Shown piece by piece: positions 25,344 through 33,053 of a DNA stretch of 64,000 nucleotides. Source of the DNA: a bacterium (GTDB taxonomy: Bacteria; Oederibacteriota; CAKKQC01); the NCBI GenBank assembly GCA_919901855.1, contig CAKKQC010000038.1, positions 62,001 through 126,000 of the forward strand, in the 5' to 3' direction. The translations under genes were made by a program, and so were the position numbers. The notes beneath the pieces were generated by a model. That model ran no database searches. It was not told where the DNA came from and saw only the letters and a list, made by a program, of their open reading frames with translations. Position 1 is the first letter of the stretch, and each line of letters starts with the position of its first letter.

Positions 25344-27470
25344 ATGAACGTCGGGTCCCTGTTGCGCCGGATGAACCTCCAGGAGAAGGTCATGCAGTTG
25401 TGCTCGCTCATGGAAGGCCAGGTGCTCGACCGGGGCGCCGTCAATCCGCGCAAGCTCCGCAAGGTCTTCCGGCACGGGATGGGGTCGTTCACGACCGTGA
25501 CTCGGCAGATGGGGCCGCGCGAGGGCACCGAGACCTACAACCGGCTCCAGCGGTTCCTCCTCACCGAAACCCGGATGAAGATTCCGGCCATACTGCACGA
25601 CGAGTGCCTGCACGGATGCATGGCGAAGGGGTCCACGATATTCCCGCAAGCGCTGGCCCTGGCCAGCGCCTGGGACCCCGACCTCCTCGAGCGCGTGGCC
25701 TCCGCCATCGGGCTCGAGACGAGGGCCCGCGGCATCTCGCAGGCGCTCTCTCCGACGATCAACATCGCCCGGGACCCCCGGTGCGGACGCTCCGAGGAGA
25801 CCTACGGCGAGGACGTCCTGCTCACCACGCGGCTGGCCGTCGCGTTCATCCGCGGAATCCAGGCGCGAGGGGTCGCCGCGACCCCCAAGCACTTCGCCGC
25901 CAACTTCATGGGCGACGGCGGGCGCGACAGCCACGAGATCCACTTCTCGGAGCGCGAGCTGCGCGAGACCTACTTCCCGGCGTTCGAGGCCGCCGTCCGC
26001 GAGGCGGGGGCGCTTTCCATCATGCCCGCGTACAACGCCATCAACGGCGTGCCCTGCGCATCCGATCCGTGGCTCCTGACGGACGTGCTCCGGAAGGAGT
26101 GGGGTTTCGAGGGGATCGCGGGGTCCGACTACTGGGCCATCGACGGGATCTACCAGAAGCACCGGACGGCGAAGGATGCCGCCGAGGCGGCCCGGGTGTC
26201 GCTGGCGGCGGGCATGGACGTGGACTGGCCGTCGGCGACCACGTTCCCGCATCTCGTGGGCGAGGTCCGGAAGGGCCGGATATCGGAGCGGGTCGTCGAC
26301 CGCTCCGTCCTCCGCGTCCTGCGCGTCAAGGAGAAGCTGGGGCTGTTCGAGAACCCGTACGCCGATCCGCACCGGGCGGTGGCGCTGAACGACTGCGCGC
26401 CGCACCGCGCGCTCGCGCTCGAGGCCGCGCGGAAGGGAATGGTCCTGCTCCGGAACGAGAAGGGCGCGCTGCCGCTGGGCAAGGTCCGGCGCGTGGCGGT
26501 TCTCGGGCCGAACGCGGACGAGGCCCGCACCGGCGGGTACAGCGGGCACGGGGTCCGGGTCGTGAAGCCGCTCGAGGGCATCCGGGCGCGGCTTGGGAAA
26601 AGCACGGACGTCCTCTACGCGCGCGGGTGTGAGCTCCTGGGCGACGACGAGTCGGGGATCGACCGCGCGGTCGCGGCGGCGCGGAAAGCCGACGTCGCGA
26701 TCGTGGTCGTCGGCGGCTGGTCGGGCGGCTCGTGGGAGAAGCACCCTTACACCGAGGGCGAGGGCCGCGACCGCTGCCGCCTCGAGCTGTCGGGCGTGCA
26801 GGAGAAGCTGATACTCGCCGTGGCGGCGGCCAACCGCCGGACGGTCGTCGTGATCGTGAACGGGTCGGTCGTGGCGGCCGGGAACTGGGCCCACCGGGTC
26901 CCGGCGATTCTCAATGCCTGGTACCCGGGGGAGGAGGGCGGCACCGCGATCGCGGAGGTCCTCTGCGGCGACGTCAACCCGTCGGGCAAGCTGCCCCTGG
27001 GAATGCCGTTCCACACGGGCGAGCTGCCCTGGTACTACAACTCGAAGCCGTCCGGCCGGGCGCCCGACTACAACGACCGGCGGGGGGCGCTGGCACAGTT
27101 CCCGTTCGGCCACGGGCTCTCGTACACGAGCTTCAAGTGCGACGCGCTCGAGACCCGGCGGACGCCCGACGGCGCGGCCGTATCCTGCACGATCCGGAAC
27201 CTGGGGAAGCGGGCCGGGGACGAGGTCGTCCAGCTCTACGTGCACGACCGGATGTGTTCGCTCGTCCGGCCGCTCATGGAGCTCAAGGGCTGGCAGCGCC
27301 TGCGGCTCGCGCCGGGGGAGCAGACCCGGGTCGACTTCGCGCTGACTCGCCGGGACCTGGGCTTCCTGGGCCCCCGGCTCAAGCCCGTCTTCGAGCCCGG
27401 GGAGTTCGAGATCATGGTGGGCGCGTCGTCGGGGGACATCCGGCTGCGCCGGACGGAGTGGATTCGTTAG
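25344..27470 (+). CDS. Glycoside hydrolase family 3 beta-glucosidase-like enzyme
   Basis: 708 aa starting behind GAGGAGG. The (beta/alpha)8 domain has 'SPTINIARDPRCGRSEETYGEDVLLT' and 'ATPKHFAAN' near its middle, and the nucleophile Asp in 'GFEGIAGSDYWAID'. The second domain starts near 'KGMVLLRNEKGALPLG'. Then come 'PYTEGEGRDR' (acid/base region), 'NAWYPGEEGGTAIAEVLCGDVNPSGKLPL' and a fibronectin III-like C-terminal domain ('DEVVQLYVHD...LKGWQRL'). No signal peptide, so a cytoplasmic beta-glycosidase (glucosidase or xylosidase) acting on imported oligosaccharides is likely. Confidence 0.92.
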   Translation: MNVGSLLRRMNLQEKVMQLCSLMEGQVLDRGAVNPRKLRKVFRHGMGSFTTVTRQMGPREGTETYNRLQRFLLTETRMKIPAILHDECLHGCMAKGSTIFPQALALASAWDPDLLERVASAIGLETRARGISQALSPTINIARDPRCGRSEETYGEDVLLTTRLAVAFIRGIQARGVAATPKHFAANFMGDGGRDSHEIHFSERELRETYFPAFEAAVREAGALSIMPAYNAINGVPCASDPWLLTDVLRKEWGFEGIAGSDYWAIDGIYQKHRTAKDAAEAARVSLAAGMDVDWPSATTFPHLVGEVRKGRISERVVDRSVLRVLRVKEKLGLFENPYADPHRAVALNDCAPHRALALEAARKGMVLLRNEKGALPLGKVRRVAVLGPNADEARTGGYSGHGVRVVKPLEGIRARLGKSTDVLYARGCELLGDDESGIDRAVAAARKADVAIVVVGGWSGGSWEKHPYTEGEGRDRCRLELSGVQEKLILAVAAANRRTVVVIVNGSVVAAGNWAHRVPAILNAWYPGEEGGTAIAEVLCGDVNPSGKLPLGMPFHTGELPWYYNSKPSGRAPDYNDRRGALAQFPFGHGLSYTSFKCDALETRRTPDGAAVSCTIRNLGKRAGDEVVQLYVHDRMCSLVRPLMELKGWQRLRLAPGEQTRVDFALTRRDLGFLGPRLKPVFEPGEFEIMVGASSGDIRLRRTEWIR

Positions 27471-27491
27471 GTATGCGCGAGGAGGAATGAC

Positions 27492-27659
27492 ATGGACGAA
27501 AAGGAATTGCAGGCGTGGCGCGACATCATCCTGACCAACACGGTGACCGCTGTCGCCCTCGTCAAGGTGCTGACGCAGAAGGGCATCCTGAGCGACGCCG
27601 AAATGCTGAAGGCGATCGAGGAGACGAAGGCCGAGCTCGCGAAGCGCAAGGCGACCTGA
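27492..27659 (+). CDS. Small helical protein, 55 aa, unknown function
   Basis: A GAGGAGG 6 bases before the ATG supports translation. The product begins MDEKELQAWRDIILTNT, continues through TVTAVALVKVLTQKGILSD and ends AEMLKAIEETKAELAKRKAT. It would form two amphipathic helices with a turn at Gly-Ile-Leu-Ser, with strongly charged ends. Codon use matches its neighbours. Located between GH3 and the SxtJ-like/carbamoyltransferase pair with gaps of 21 and 10 bases, so probably in the same transcript. No family recognised. Confidence 0.7.
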   Translation: MDEKELQAWRDIILTNTVTAVALVKVLTQKGILSDAEMLKAIEETKAELAKRKAT

Positions 27660-27669
27660 ACCTCTCCAC

Positions 27670-27903
27670 ATGATCGCGGCCGCCGTCCGGGCCTTCCGGG
27701 CGCTCACCCGCGCCACCCGGGTCGCCCTGACCTGGGGCACGCTCACGCCGTTCTACCTTCTCTGCTTTGTCCCGGGGCGGATCTTTCTGGCGCTGCGCGG
27801 CCGGGACCCGCTCCGCCGCGAGTTCCCGGCGCGCCAGCCCTCCTGCTGGGACGTCCGGGGCCCTGCCCCCAAGCCCGCCCGGTACCGCAAGCCATTCGCG
27901 TGA
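27670..27903 (+). CDS. Short SxtJ-like membrane protein associated with carbamoyltransferase
   Basis: 77 aa. One hydrophobic segment ('TWGTLTPFYLLCFVPGRIFLAL') is followed by 'RGRDPLRREFPARQPSCWDVR...ARYRKPFA'. The pattern of a helix, then R/K-G-K/R-D-P-L and a late aromatic W, matches the C-terminal part of SxtJ-family proteins, which are longer and are regularly encoded beside NodU-type carbamoyltransferases. This copy lacks the first helix or helices. Its TGA overlaps the GTG of the carbamoyltransferase, so the two are probably translationally coupled. Confidence 0.65.
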   Translation: MIAAAVRAFRALTRATRVALTWGTLTPFYLLCFVPGRIFLALRGRDPLRREFPARQPSCWDVRGPAPKPARYRKPFA

Positions 27904-29612
27904 AGATCCTGGGGCTCAGCGCCTTCTACCACGATTCGGCCGCCGCGCTCGTCGTCGACGGCGAGCTCGTGGCCGCGGCGCAGGAGGAACGATTCAGCAG
28001 GTTGAAGCACGACGCCGGGTTCCCGGCGGAAGCGGTCCGCTGGTGCATCGAGGCGGGCGGGGTCGGACCGGAGGGGCCGGATGCCGTCGCGTTCTACGAC
28101 AAGCCCGTCACCAAGTTCGTGAGGCTCCTCGAGACCCACTTCGCGGTCGCGCCCCGGGGGCTGCGCTCGTTCGTGGCCGCGATGCCCCTCTGGACCCGGG
28201 AGAAGCTCTGGATCCCGCTCCGGATCGAGTCGTGCCTCGAGTCCCTCGGGGTCGCGATGCCGCGAGACCTCTTCTTCCTCGAGCATCACGAGTCGCACGC
28301 CGCGAGCGCGTTCTATCCCTCGCCCTTCCCCGCGGCCGCGATCCTGACCGTCGACGGCGTGGGGGAGTGGGCGACGGCGTCGGTGGGGCGCGGCAGGGGC
28401 CACGCGATCGAGCTCATGAGCGAGCTGCGGTTCCCGCACTCGCTCGGCCTGCTCTACTCGGCGTTCACCGCCTACTGCGGGTTCGAGGTCAACGACGGCG
28501 AGTACAAGCTCATGGGGCTCGCGCCCTACGGGGAGCCGCGTTACGCGCGCGAGATCCGCGACCGGCTCGTGGACATCAAGGAGGACGGGTCGATCCGGCT
28601 GAACATGGCCCTGCTCGGCTACCTCGGCGGATTGTCGATGACGAACGGGCGGTTCGAGGAGGTCTTCGGCGGTCCCCCGCGCAGGGCGGACGAGCCGGTC
28701 ACGCAACGCCACAAGGATTTGGCCCGGTCGGTCCAGGAGGTCACGGAGGAGATCGTGCTGCGCATGGGCGCTCACGCGCACGCGACCTCGGGGGAGAAGC
28801 GCCTGTGCCTCGCGGGCGGCGTCGCGCTGAACTGTGTCGCGAACGGGCGCCTCCTCCGCGAGGGGCCGTTCGATGAGGTCTGGATCCAGCCGGCGGCGGG
28901 CGACGCCGGGGGCGCGATCGGGGCCGCGCTCGCGGTCTGGCACGGCATCCAGGGACGTGTGCGGGATGCGGACGGCGTCCACGACCGGATGCGCGGCGCG
29001 CTCCTCGGCCCCGCCTTCGGGGACGAGGCGTGCCGGGAGGTCCTGGACCGGGAGGGCTGCACGGCCCGGCGGCTCGACGATGCCGAGTGGGCGACTGCGG
29101 TCGCGAGGCTGATCGCGGACGGCAAGATCGTGGGGCTGTGCCAGGGACGGATGGAGTTCGGCCCGCGCGCGATGGGGAACCGGTCGATCCTCGCGGACCC
29201 GCGCGATCCCGGGATGAAGGACCGGATCAACCTCCGGGTCAAGGGGCGCGAGTCGTTCCGGCCGTTCGCCCCCGCCGTTCTCGAAGAACGCGCGGCGGAG
29301 TGGTTCGAGCTCGAGGCGCCATCGCCCTACATGCTCCTGACCGCGCGGGTCAGGGCCGGCCGGAACCTCCCGGCGGTCACGCACGTGGACGGGTCCGCCC
29401 GGGTCCAGACCGTGGACGCTGTAGTGAATCCCCGGTTCCATGCCGTGATCGCGGCCTTCGACGCGCTCACGGGCTGTCCCGTCGTCCTGAATACGTCGTT
29501 CAATCTCAGCGGCGAGCCCATCGTGTGCACCCCCGCGGACGCGCTCCGGACTTTCCGCCGCGCCGGGCTTGACGCCCTGGTCCTGGGAAACTACCTCGTG
29601 ACGCGCGCGTGA
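27900..29612 (+). CDS. NodU/CmcH/SxtI-family O-carbamoyltransferase
   Basis: 570 aa. N-terminal ASKHA part: 'MKILGLSAFYHDSAAALVVDGELVAAAQEERFSR', 'EHHESHAASAFYPSPF', 'ILTVDGVGEWATAS' and 'NDGEYKLMGLAPYGEP'. C-terminal part: 'LCLAGGVALNCVANGRLL', 'EFGPRAMGNRSILADPR', 'RESFRPFAPAVLEE' and 'VVLNTSFNLSGEPIVCTP'. These are the classic motifs for carbamoyl transfer from carbamoyl phosphate via carbamoyl-adenylate onto a hydroxyl group. In this setting the acceptor is probably a surface sugar. Confidence 0.94.
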   Translation: MKILGLSAFYHDSAAALVVDGELVAAAQEERFSRLKHDAGFPAEAVRWCIEAGGVGPEGPDAVAFYDKPVTKFVRLLETHFAVAPRGLRSFVAAMPLWTREKLWIPLRIESCLESLGVAMPRDLFFLEHHESHAASAFYPSPFPAAAILTVDGVGEWATASVGRGRGHAIELMSELRFPHSLGLLYSAFTAYCGFEVNDGEYKLMGLAPYGEPRYAREIRDRLVDIKEDGSIRLNMALLGYLGGLSMTNGRFEEVFGGPPRRADEPVTQRHKDLARSVQEVTEEIVLRMGAHAHATSGEKRLCLAGGVALNCVANGRLLREGPFDEVWIQPAAGDAGGAIGAALAVWHGIQGRVRDADGVHDRMRGALLGPAFGDEACREVLDREGCTARRLDDAEWATAVARLIADGKIVGLCQGRMEFGPRAMGNRSILADPRDPGMKDRINLRVKGRESFRPFAPAVLEERAAEWFELEAPSPYMLLTARVRAGRNLPAVTHVDGSARVQTVDAVVNPRFHAVIAAFDALTGCPVVLNTSFNLSGEPIVCTPADALRTFRRAGLDALVLGNYLVTRA

Positions 29613-31288
29613 AGACGCGCGAGCGCGTCGCCCTGGGCGCCGTGCTGGTGCTGGCGCTCGGGCTGCGCCTCTGGAAGCTGGGCGAGCCCGTGCCCGGGTT
29701 CTACCGCGACGAAGGAATCGCGGCGTGCCAGGGGCTCGCACTCGCGCGGGGGATCACGCTTCCCGAATCCAACTGGAACCCCTTCGACCCGTTCCCGGTC
29801 TGGGGCGCGATCGAGGCGGTGAGTCTGAGGGTCCTGGGCCCCTCGATCTTCGCGGCGCGGCTCCCGGCCGCGGTCGCGGGCGCGGCGGTCGCCGCGTTTG
29901 TCTGGGTCGCGCTCGTGCCCGTGACCGGGTTCTGGCCCGCGTTGCTCGCCGCGGGGTTCCATGCGGCGTCGTTCTGGGAGCTCGTCTACGGCCGGATCGC
30001 GGTCGCCCCGGTCCTGATGCTGTTCCAGGGCGCCCTGCTGGCCGTGTTCCTGCTGGGGGCGCCGGCGCCGCACCCCGCGCGGCGGGGCCTCGCGGCCGGG
30101 CTCGTGGCCGGATCCGCGCTGTTCGGCTACTTCGCGGGCGTCCATCTCATCGTGGTCCTGGCCGTGGTCGCGGTCGTGCGCTGGGGAACCGACCGGGAGT
30201 TCCGCCGGATGGTGCGGCCGTGGGGCTTGGGCGCCGCCGCCGGTGTCGCGCTGACGGCGTGCCTCGCGTTCCTGAACCGCGGTGCGTTCCACTATCTCGG
30301 CCAGTACCCGTTTGCCCCGCCGTCGCAGTGGATCCCGAACCTGTTCGGGCACGTGCGCGCGATGGCGTTCACGCTTCCCGCGGCCGACCCCCGGCCCGGC
30401 TACTGGGGGCTCCGCGCGTTCAGTGGTCCGTTTCTGTCGTTCCTCGAGGCCGGCGCCGTTATCCTGGGCCTCACGGCCCTGGCGGTGAAGGGACCGCTCC
30501 GGCGGCTGGCCGCGATTGGGCTGGTCTGGGCCGCGATCGCGCTCATCCCCGCGGTCATCACCGAGTCCGACGGGCCCCGGACGAACCGGTCCCTCGGCGC
30601 AGTTGTCGGCCTCGGCCTGCTGGCGGCGGCTGGTGCGGCGCAGGCCGGCCGCCGGTGGCCGAAGGCGCTTCCCGTGCTCGTCGGCGGCTGGATCGCGGGG
30701 CAGGCCCTGCTGGGCGGCGGCCGGTACTTCGGCCCGTACCGGCACGACCCCAGGGTCGCGTTCTGGGCGGACCGGACGTTCGTGGACGCCGCGCTCTGGC
30801 TCCAGGGCGGTGCGGCCCGGTTCCCGGTCACGCTCGTGACCGCGGACCCCTCCTACTACACGATGCCGGCGGTCTTCTTCCTGCTCGACCCCGAGATTCG
30901 GTCCGGCCGCGTCGTCGTCGCGCCCCCGCGGCGTTCCCCATTCGTCGTCGCCGACGCGATCCACGATCCGCTGCGGGCCCAGCCCGAAATCTTCATCGTC
31001 TCCCTGCCGGCCATGAATGTCCTGCCGCGCCGGGCGTACGCGCTCGTGACCGGCATGGCCCTCGTCGAGACCGCACGCGAGTATCTGCGCCAGCGCAAGC
31101 CCCGGCAGGCGCTCGACTATCTCTGGCCGATCGTGACCCAGGTCCCGGAGTTCGGGCTGGGCCACCTGCGCCTCGCCGACGTGTACGACAATCTCGGGGA
31201 CGCGGGAGCGGCGCGGACCGAGCGCGCGCTCGCGGCGGGCTGGGGCGTCACCGAGACCGCCGCCGGCATGGGGCTCATCCTGCCGTAG
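29609..31288 (+). CDS. GT39-like multi-pass membrane glycosyltransferase with TPR-like tail
   Basis: 559 aa from a GTG overlapping the carbamoyltransferase stop. It has about ten membrane helices. The first loop contains 'PGFYRDEGIAACQGLALARGI', the D-E pair characteristic of GT-C enzymes. 'YGRIAVAPVLMLFQGALLAVFLL' and a late 'ITESDGPRTNRSLGA' resemble the ArnT/GT83 group. The C-terminal ~90 residues are helical ('REYLRQRKPRQALDYLWPIVTQVPEFGLGHLRLADVYDNLGDAGAA'), a TPR-like pair. Last gene of the envelope-sugar transcript, just upstream of a TIR-bounded element. Confidence 0.78.
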   Translation: MKTRERVALGAVLVLALGLRLWKLGEPVPGFYRDEGIAACQGLALARGITLPESNWNPFDPFPVWGAIEAVSLRVLGPSIFAARLPAAVAGAAVAAFVWVALVPVTGFWPALLAAGFHAASFWELVYGRIAVAPVLMLFQGALLAVFLLGAPAPHPARRGLAAGLVAGSALFGYFAGVHLIVVLAVVAVVRWGTDREFRRMVRPWGLGAAAGVALTACLAFLNRGAFHYLGQYPFAPPSQWIPNLFGHVRAMAFTLPAADPRPGYWGLRAFSGPFLSFLEAGAVILGLTALAVKGPLRRLAAIGLVWAAIALIPAVITESDGPRTNRSLGAVVGLGLLAAAGAAQAGRRWPKALPVLVGGWIAGQALLGGGRYFGPYRHDPRVAFWADRTFVDAALWLQGGAARFPVTLVTADPSYYTMPAVFFLLDPEIRSGRVVVAPPRRSPFVVADAIHDPLRAQPEIFIVSLPAMNVLPRRAYALVTGMALVETAREYLRQRKPRQALDYLWPIVTQVPEFGLGHLRLADVYDNLGDAGAARTERALAAGWGVTETAAGMGLILP

Positions 31289-31295
31289 CCGCGGC

Positions 31296-31560
31296 GGGAC
31301 GGGTCCTGCCAGTGGCCGAGGGGAGGTCTCTTCGGCACGCTCGGTGGTCGGGGCGAGTCACCTCGCTGCGGGCCGGCCTCGCCTGAACCGCTGCGTGCTC
31401 CGTGGCGGGCGCGTTGCGCGGACAGTCGCGTCCGGCCGCCGATGGGCGGTCCCTGCTTGCCCGGTGGCCCATGTCGACCGTCCGCGACCGCAACGCTTGC
31501 CACTCCGCACCGGCCGGCCAGCGCCTTAGAGACCTCCCCTCTGCCACTGGCACCCGTCCC
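31296..31560. mobile_element. 265-bp element bounded by ~33-bp terminal inverted repeats (MITE-like)
   Basis: The left end GGGACGGGT...GCCAGTGGC...GAGGGGAGGTCTCT (31296-31331) and the inverted right end (31528-31560) match over about 32 of 33 positions apart from a 3-base insertion on the left. No ORF with plausible codon use, no transposase and no clear target-site duplication is visible. The internal ~195 bases are GC-rich and structure-prone. This element accounts for nearly all of the 343-base gap between the GT39-like gene and queC. Confidence 0.6.
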
Positions 31561-31631
31561 TCAGCGCGGAGGGCGACCGAGCCTCCGCTGAGACCCCGAT
31601 CCACTTCCCTCCTGCGAAGTCCCGCGGAGTG

Positions 31632-32297
31632 TCAGTGCGCGTAGCGGGTGTGGTCGGGGAGGCCGGCGTCGGCGAAGCCGCGGCGGCGCTCGGCGCACTT
31701 GTTGCACCGGCCGCACTGCCGCCCCCGGACGGGGGAGATGCACGAGAACGTCAGATGCAAGGGGAGGGCGCGTCCCAGCCGGAGGACGTCGCGTTTGCGC
31801 TTCCCCCCGAACGGCGCGATCACGGTCAGGTGGCGGCTCATCGCCATCGATGCGACGAGTCCGAAGCCCCGGCGGTAGCGCGCGGAGGCGTCGGCGAAAA
31901 GGTTGCCCTTCAGCGTGCCCAGCGCGATCACGGGGACGCGGCGCAGGGCCGCGAGGACGGCCGCGCGCGAGAGCAGGAGCAGGTTGCGCCCCGGCAGGTA
32001 CATGAGCCGGTCGTTGCTCCTGGCCCCTGGGGCCCGGTGGCCGGTCACGCTCCAGTGCTTCCCGTAGGTGTCCCGGACCGGGAGCGAGAGGACGGTCAGG
32101 CGGCTCGCCCCCGGGATCCGGGCGGCGCGCAGGAACCGGCGCAGGCCCGCGAGCTCCGCCCCCTCCCACGCGAGCCCGAACCGGACGTAGACGGGATGGA
32201 CGCTGCGGAACCGGCGGGCCAGCCAGGCGACCATGATCGCGCTGTCGCACCCGCCGGAAACGAGCGCCAGGACGGACGCCGAAGACCGCTGCCGCAT
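31632..32297 (-). CDS. queC: 7-cyano-7-deazaguanine synthase-like (QueC family)
   Basis: 221 aa. PP-loop 'LALVSGGCDSAIMVAW' near the N-terminus, 'YLPGRNLLLLSRAAVLAA' and 'VIALGTLKGNLFADAS' in the middle, and a zinc site C-x8-C-x2-C-x2-C in 'CISPVRGRQCGRCNKC' are QueC hallmarks. QueC converts 7-carboxy-7-deazaguanine to preQ0 with ATP and ammonia in queuosine synthesis. Start chosen at the ATG 7 bases from a minus-strand TATTAT. Divergent from a pteridine-reductase-like gene. Some QueC positions are substituted, so a related ExsB-type role remains possible. Confidence 0.8.
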   Translation of the reverse strand: MRQRSSASVLALVSGGCDSAIMVAWLARRFRSVHPVYVRFGLAWEGAELAGLRRFLRAARIPGASRLTVLSLPVRDTYGKHWSVTGHRAPGARSNDRLMYLPGRNLLLLSRAAVLAALRRVPVIALGTLKGNLFADASARYRRGFGLVASMAMSRHLTVIAPFGGKRKRDVLRLGRALPLHLTFSCISPVRGRQCGRCNKCAERRRGFADAGLPDHTRYAH

Positions 32298-32303
32298 GGG
32301 GAC

Positions 32304-32310
32304 TATAATA
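32304..32310. promoter_or_regulatory. Shared symmetrical -10 for two divergent genes
   Basis: TATAAT on the plus strand ends 6 bases before the GTG of the SDR gene. The overlapping TATTAT on the minus strand ends 7 bases before the ATG of queC. Only 18 bases separate the two start codons, leaving no room for ribosome-binding sites. Both mRNAs are therefore predicted to be leaderless and to start from one bidirectional promoter. Confidence 0.6.
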
Positions 32311-32315
32311 CCTCC

Positions 32316-33053
32316 GTGATTCTCAAGGGGAAGGCCGTGCTCGTGACCGGGGCCGCGAAGCGCGTGGGTCGCGTGATCGCGCTCGCGCTGGCGAAGCGCG
32401 GCGCCCGGGTGGCCGTCCACTACCGGGGGTCGAAGGCGGAGGCCGAGGCGACGGCGGCCGACATCCGGGCCCTGGGCACGGATGCGATGACGGTCAAGGC
32501 CGAGTTGACCCGGGAGGACGAGGTGGCGGGCATGGTCGGCGCCGTGGCGGGGAAGTTCGGGTCGGTGGACGTCCTCGTCAACAACGCCGCCGTGTTCTTC
32601 AAGACGCCGTTCGAGACCGTGACCGGCGACGACTGGGACCGGACCGTGGACTCCAACCTCAAGGCCGTGTTCCTGACCTGCGTCCACGCGGGCCGGCGGA
32701 TGCAGGCGCAGCCTGGCGGCGGCGTGATTGTGAACATCGCGGACTGGGCCGGGGTCCGGCCGTACACGGGATACCTGCCGTATTGCATATCGAAGGCGGG
32801 CGTCATCACGCTCACCCAGGGGCTGGCCCGCACGCTCGCGCCGAAGGTGCGCGTGAACGCCGTGGGACCCGGACCGGTGCTGGTGCCCTCCGACCTTCCC
32901 GAGGCGGAGGCGCGTGAGATCATGGAGAAGACGCCGCTCAAGCGTCACGGGAGTCCCGAGGACGTGGCGGCGGCGGTGGTATTCTTGATCGAAGGTTCCG
33001 ATTACATCACCGGCGTCCTGCTGCCGGTCGATGGAGGGAGGCTCATCGCGTGA
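32316..33053 (+). CDS. SDR oxidoreductase of the pteridine reductase (FolM/PTR1) type
   Basis: 245 aa. The GTG start lies 6 bases after TATAAT. Cofactor motif 'VLVTGAAKRVGRVIALALAKRGARVAVHYRGS' with the T-G-x-x-x-R-x-G and H-Y-R-x-S pattern indicates NADPH preference as in pteridine reductases. The usual catalytic Ser is replaced by Asp in 'VNIADWAGVRPYTGYLPYCISKAG', giving the Asp-Tyr-x3-Lys set of PTR1/FolM. Likely reduces dihydropterins; pairing with queC and the presence of queD at 53 kb fit pterin/deazaguanine metabolism. The stop overlaps the following lipoprotein gene. Confidence 0.8.
   Translation: MILKGKAVLVTGAAKRVGRVIALALAKRGARVAVHYRGSKAEAEATAADIRALGTDAMTVKAELTREDEVAGMVGAVAGKFGSVDVLVNNAAVFFKTPFETVTGDDWDRTVDSNLKAVFLTCVHAGRRMQAQPGGGVIVNIADWAGVRPYTGYLPYCISKAGVITLTQGLARTLAPKVRVNAVGPGPVLVPSDLPEAEAREIMEKTPLKRHGSPEDVAAAVVFLIEGSDYITGVLLPVDGGRLIA

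Noticed and set aside
31344-31529. Small open frames inside the TIR-bounded element
   Set aside because: Arg/Pro/Ala-rich translations without ribosome-binding sites. Similar strings at both ends simply reflect the inverted repeats.
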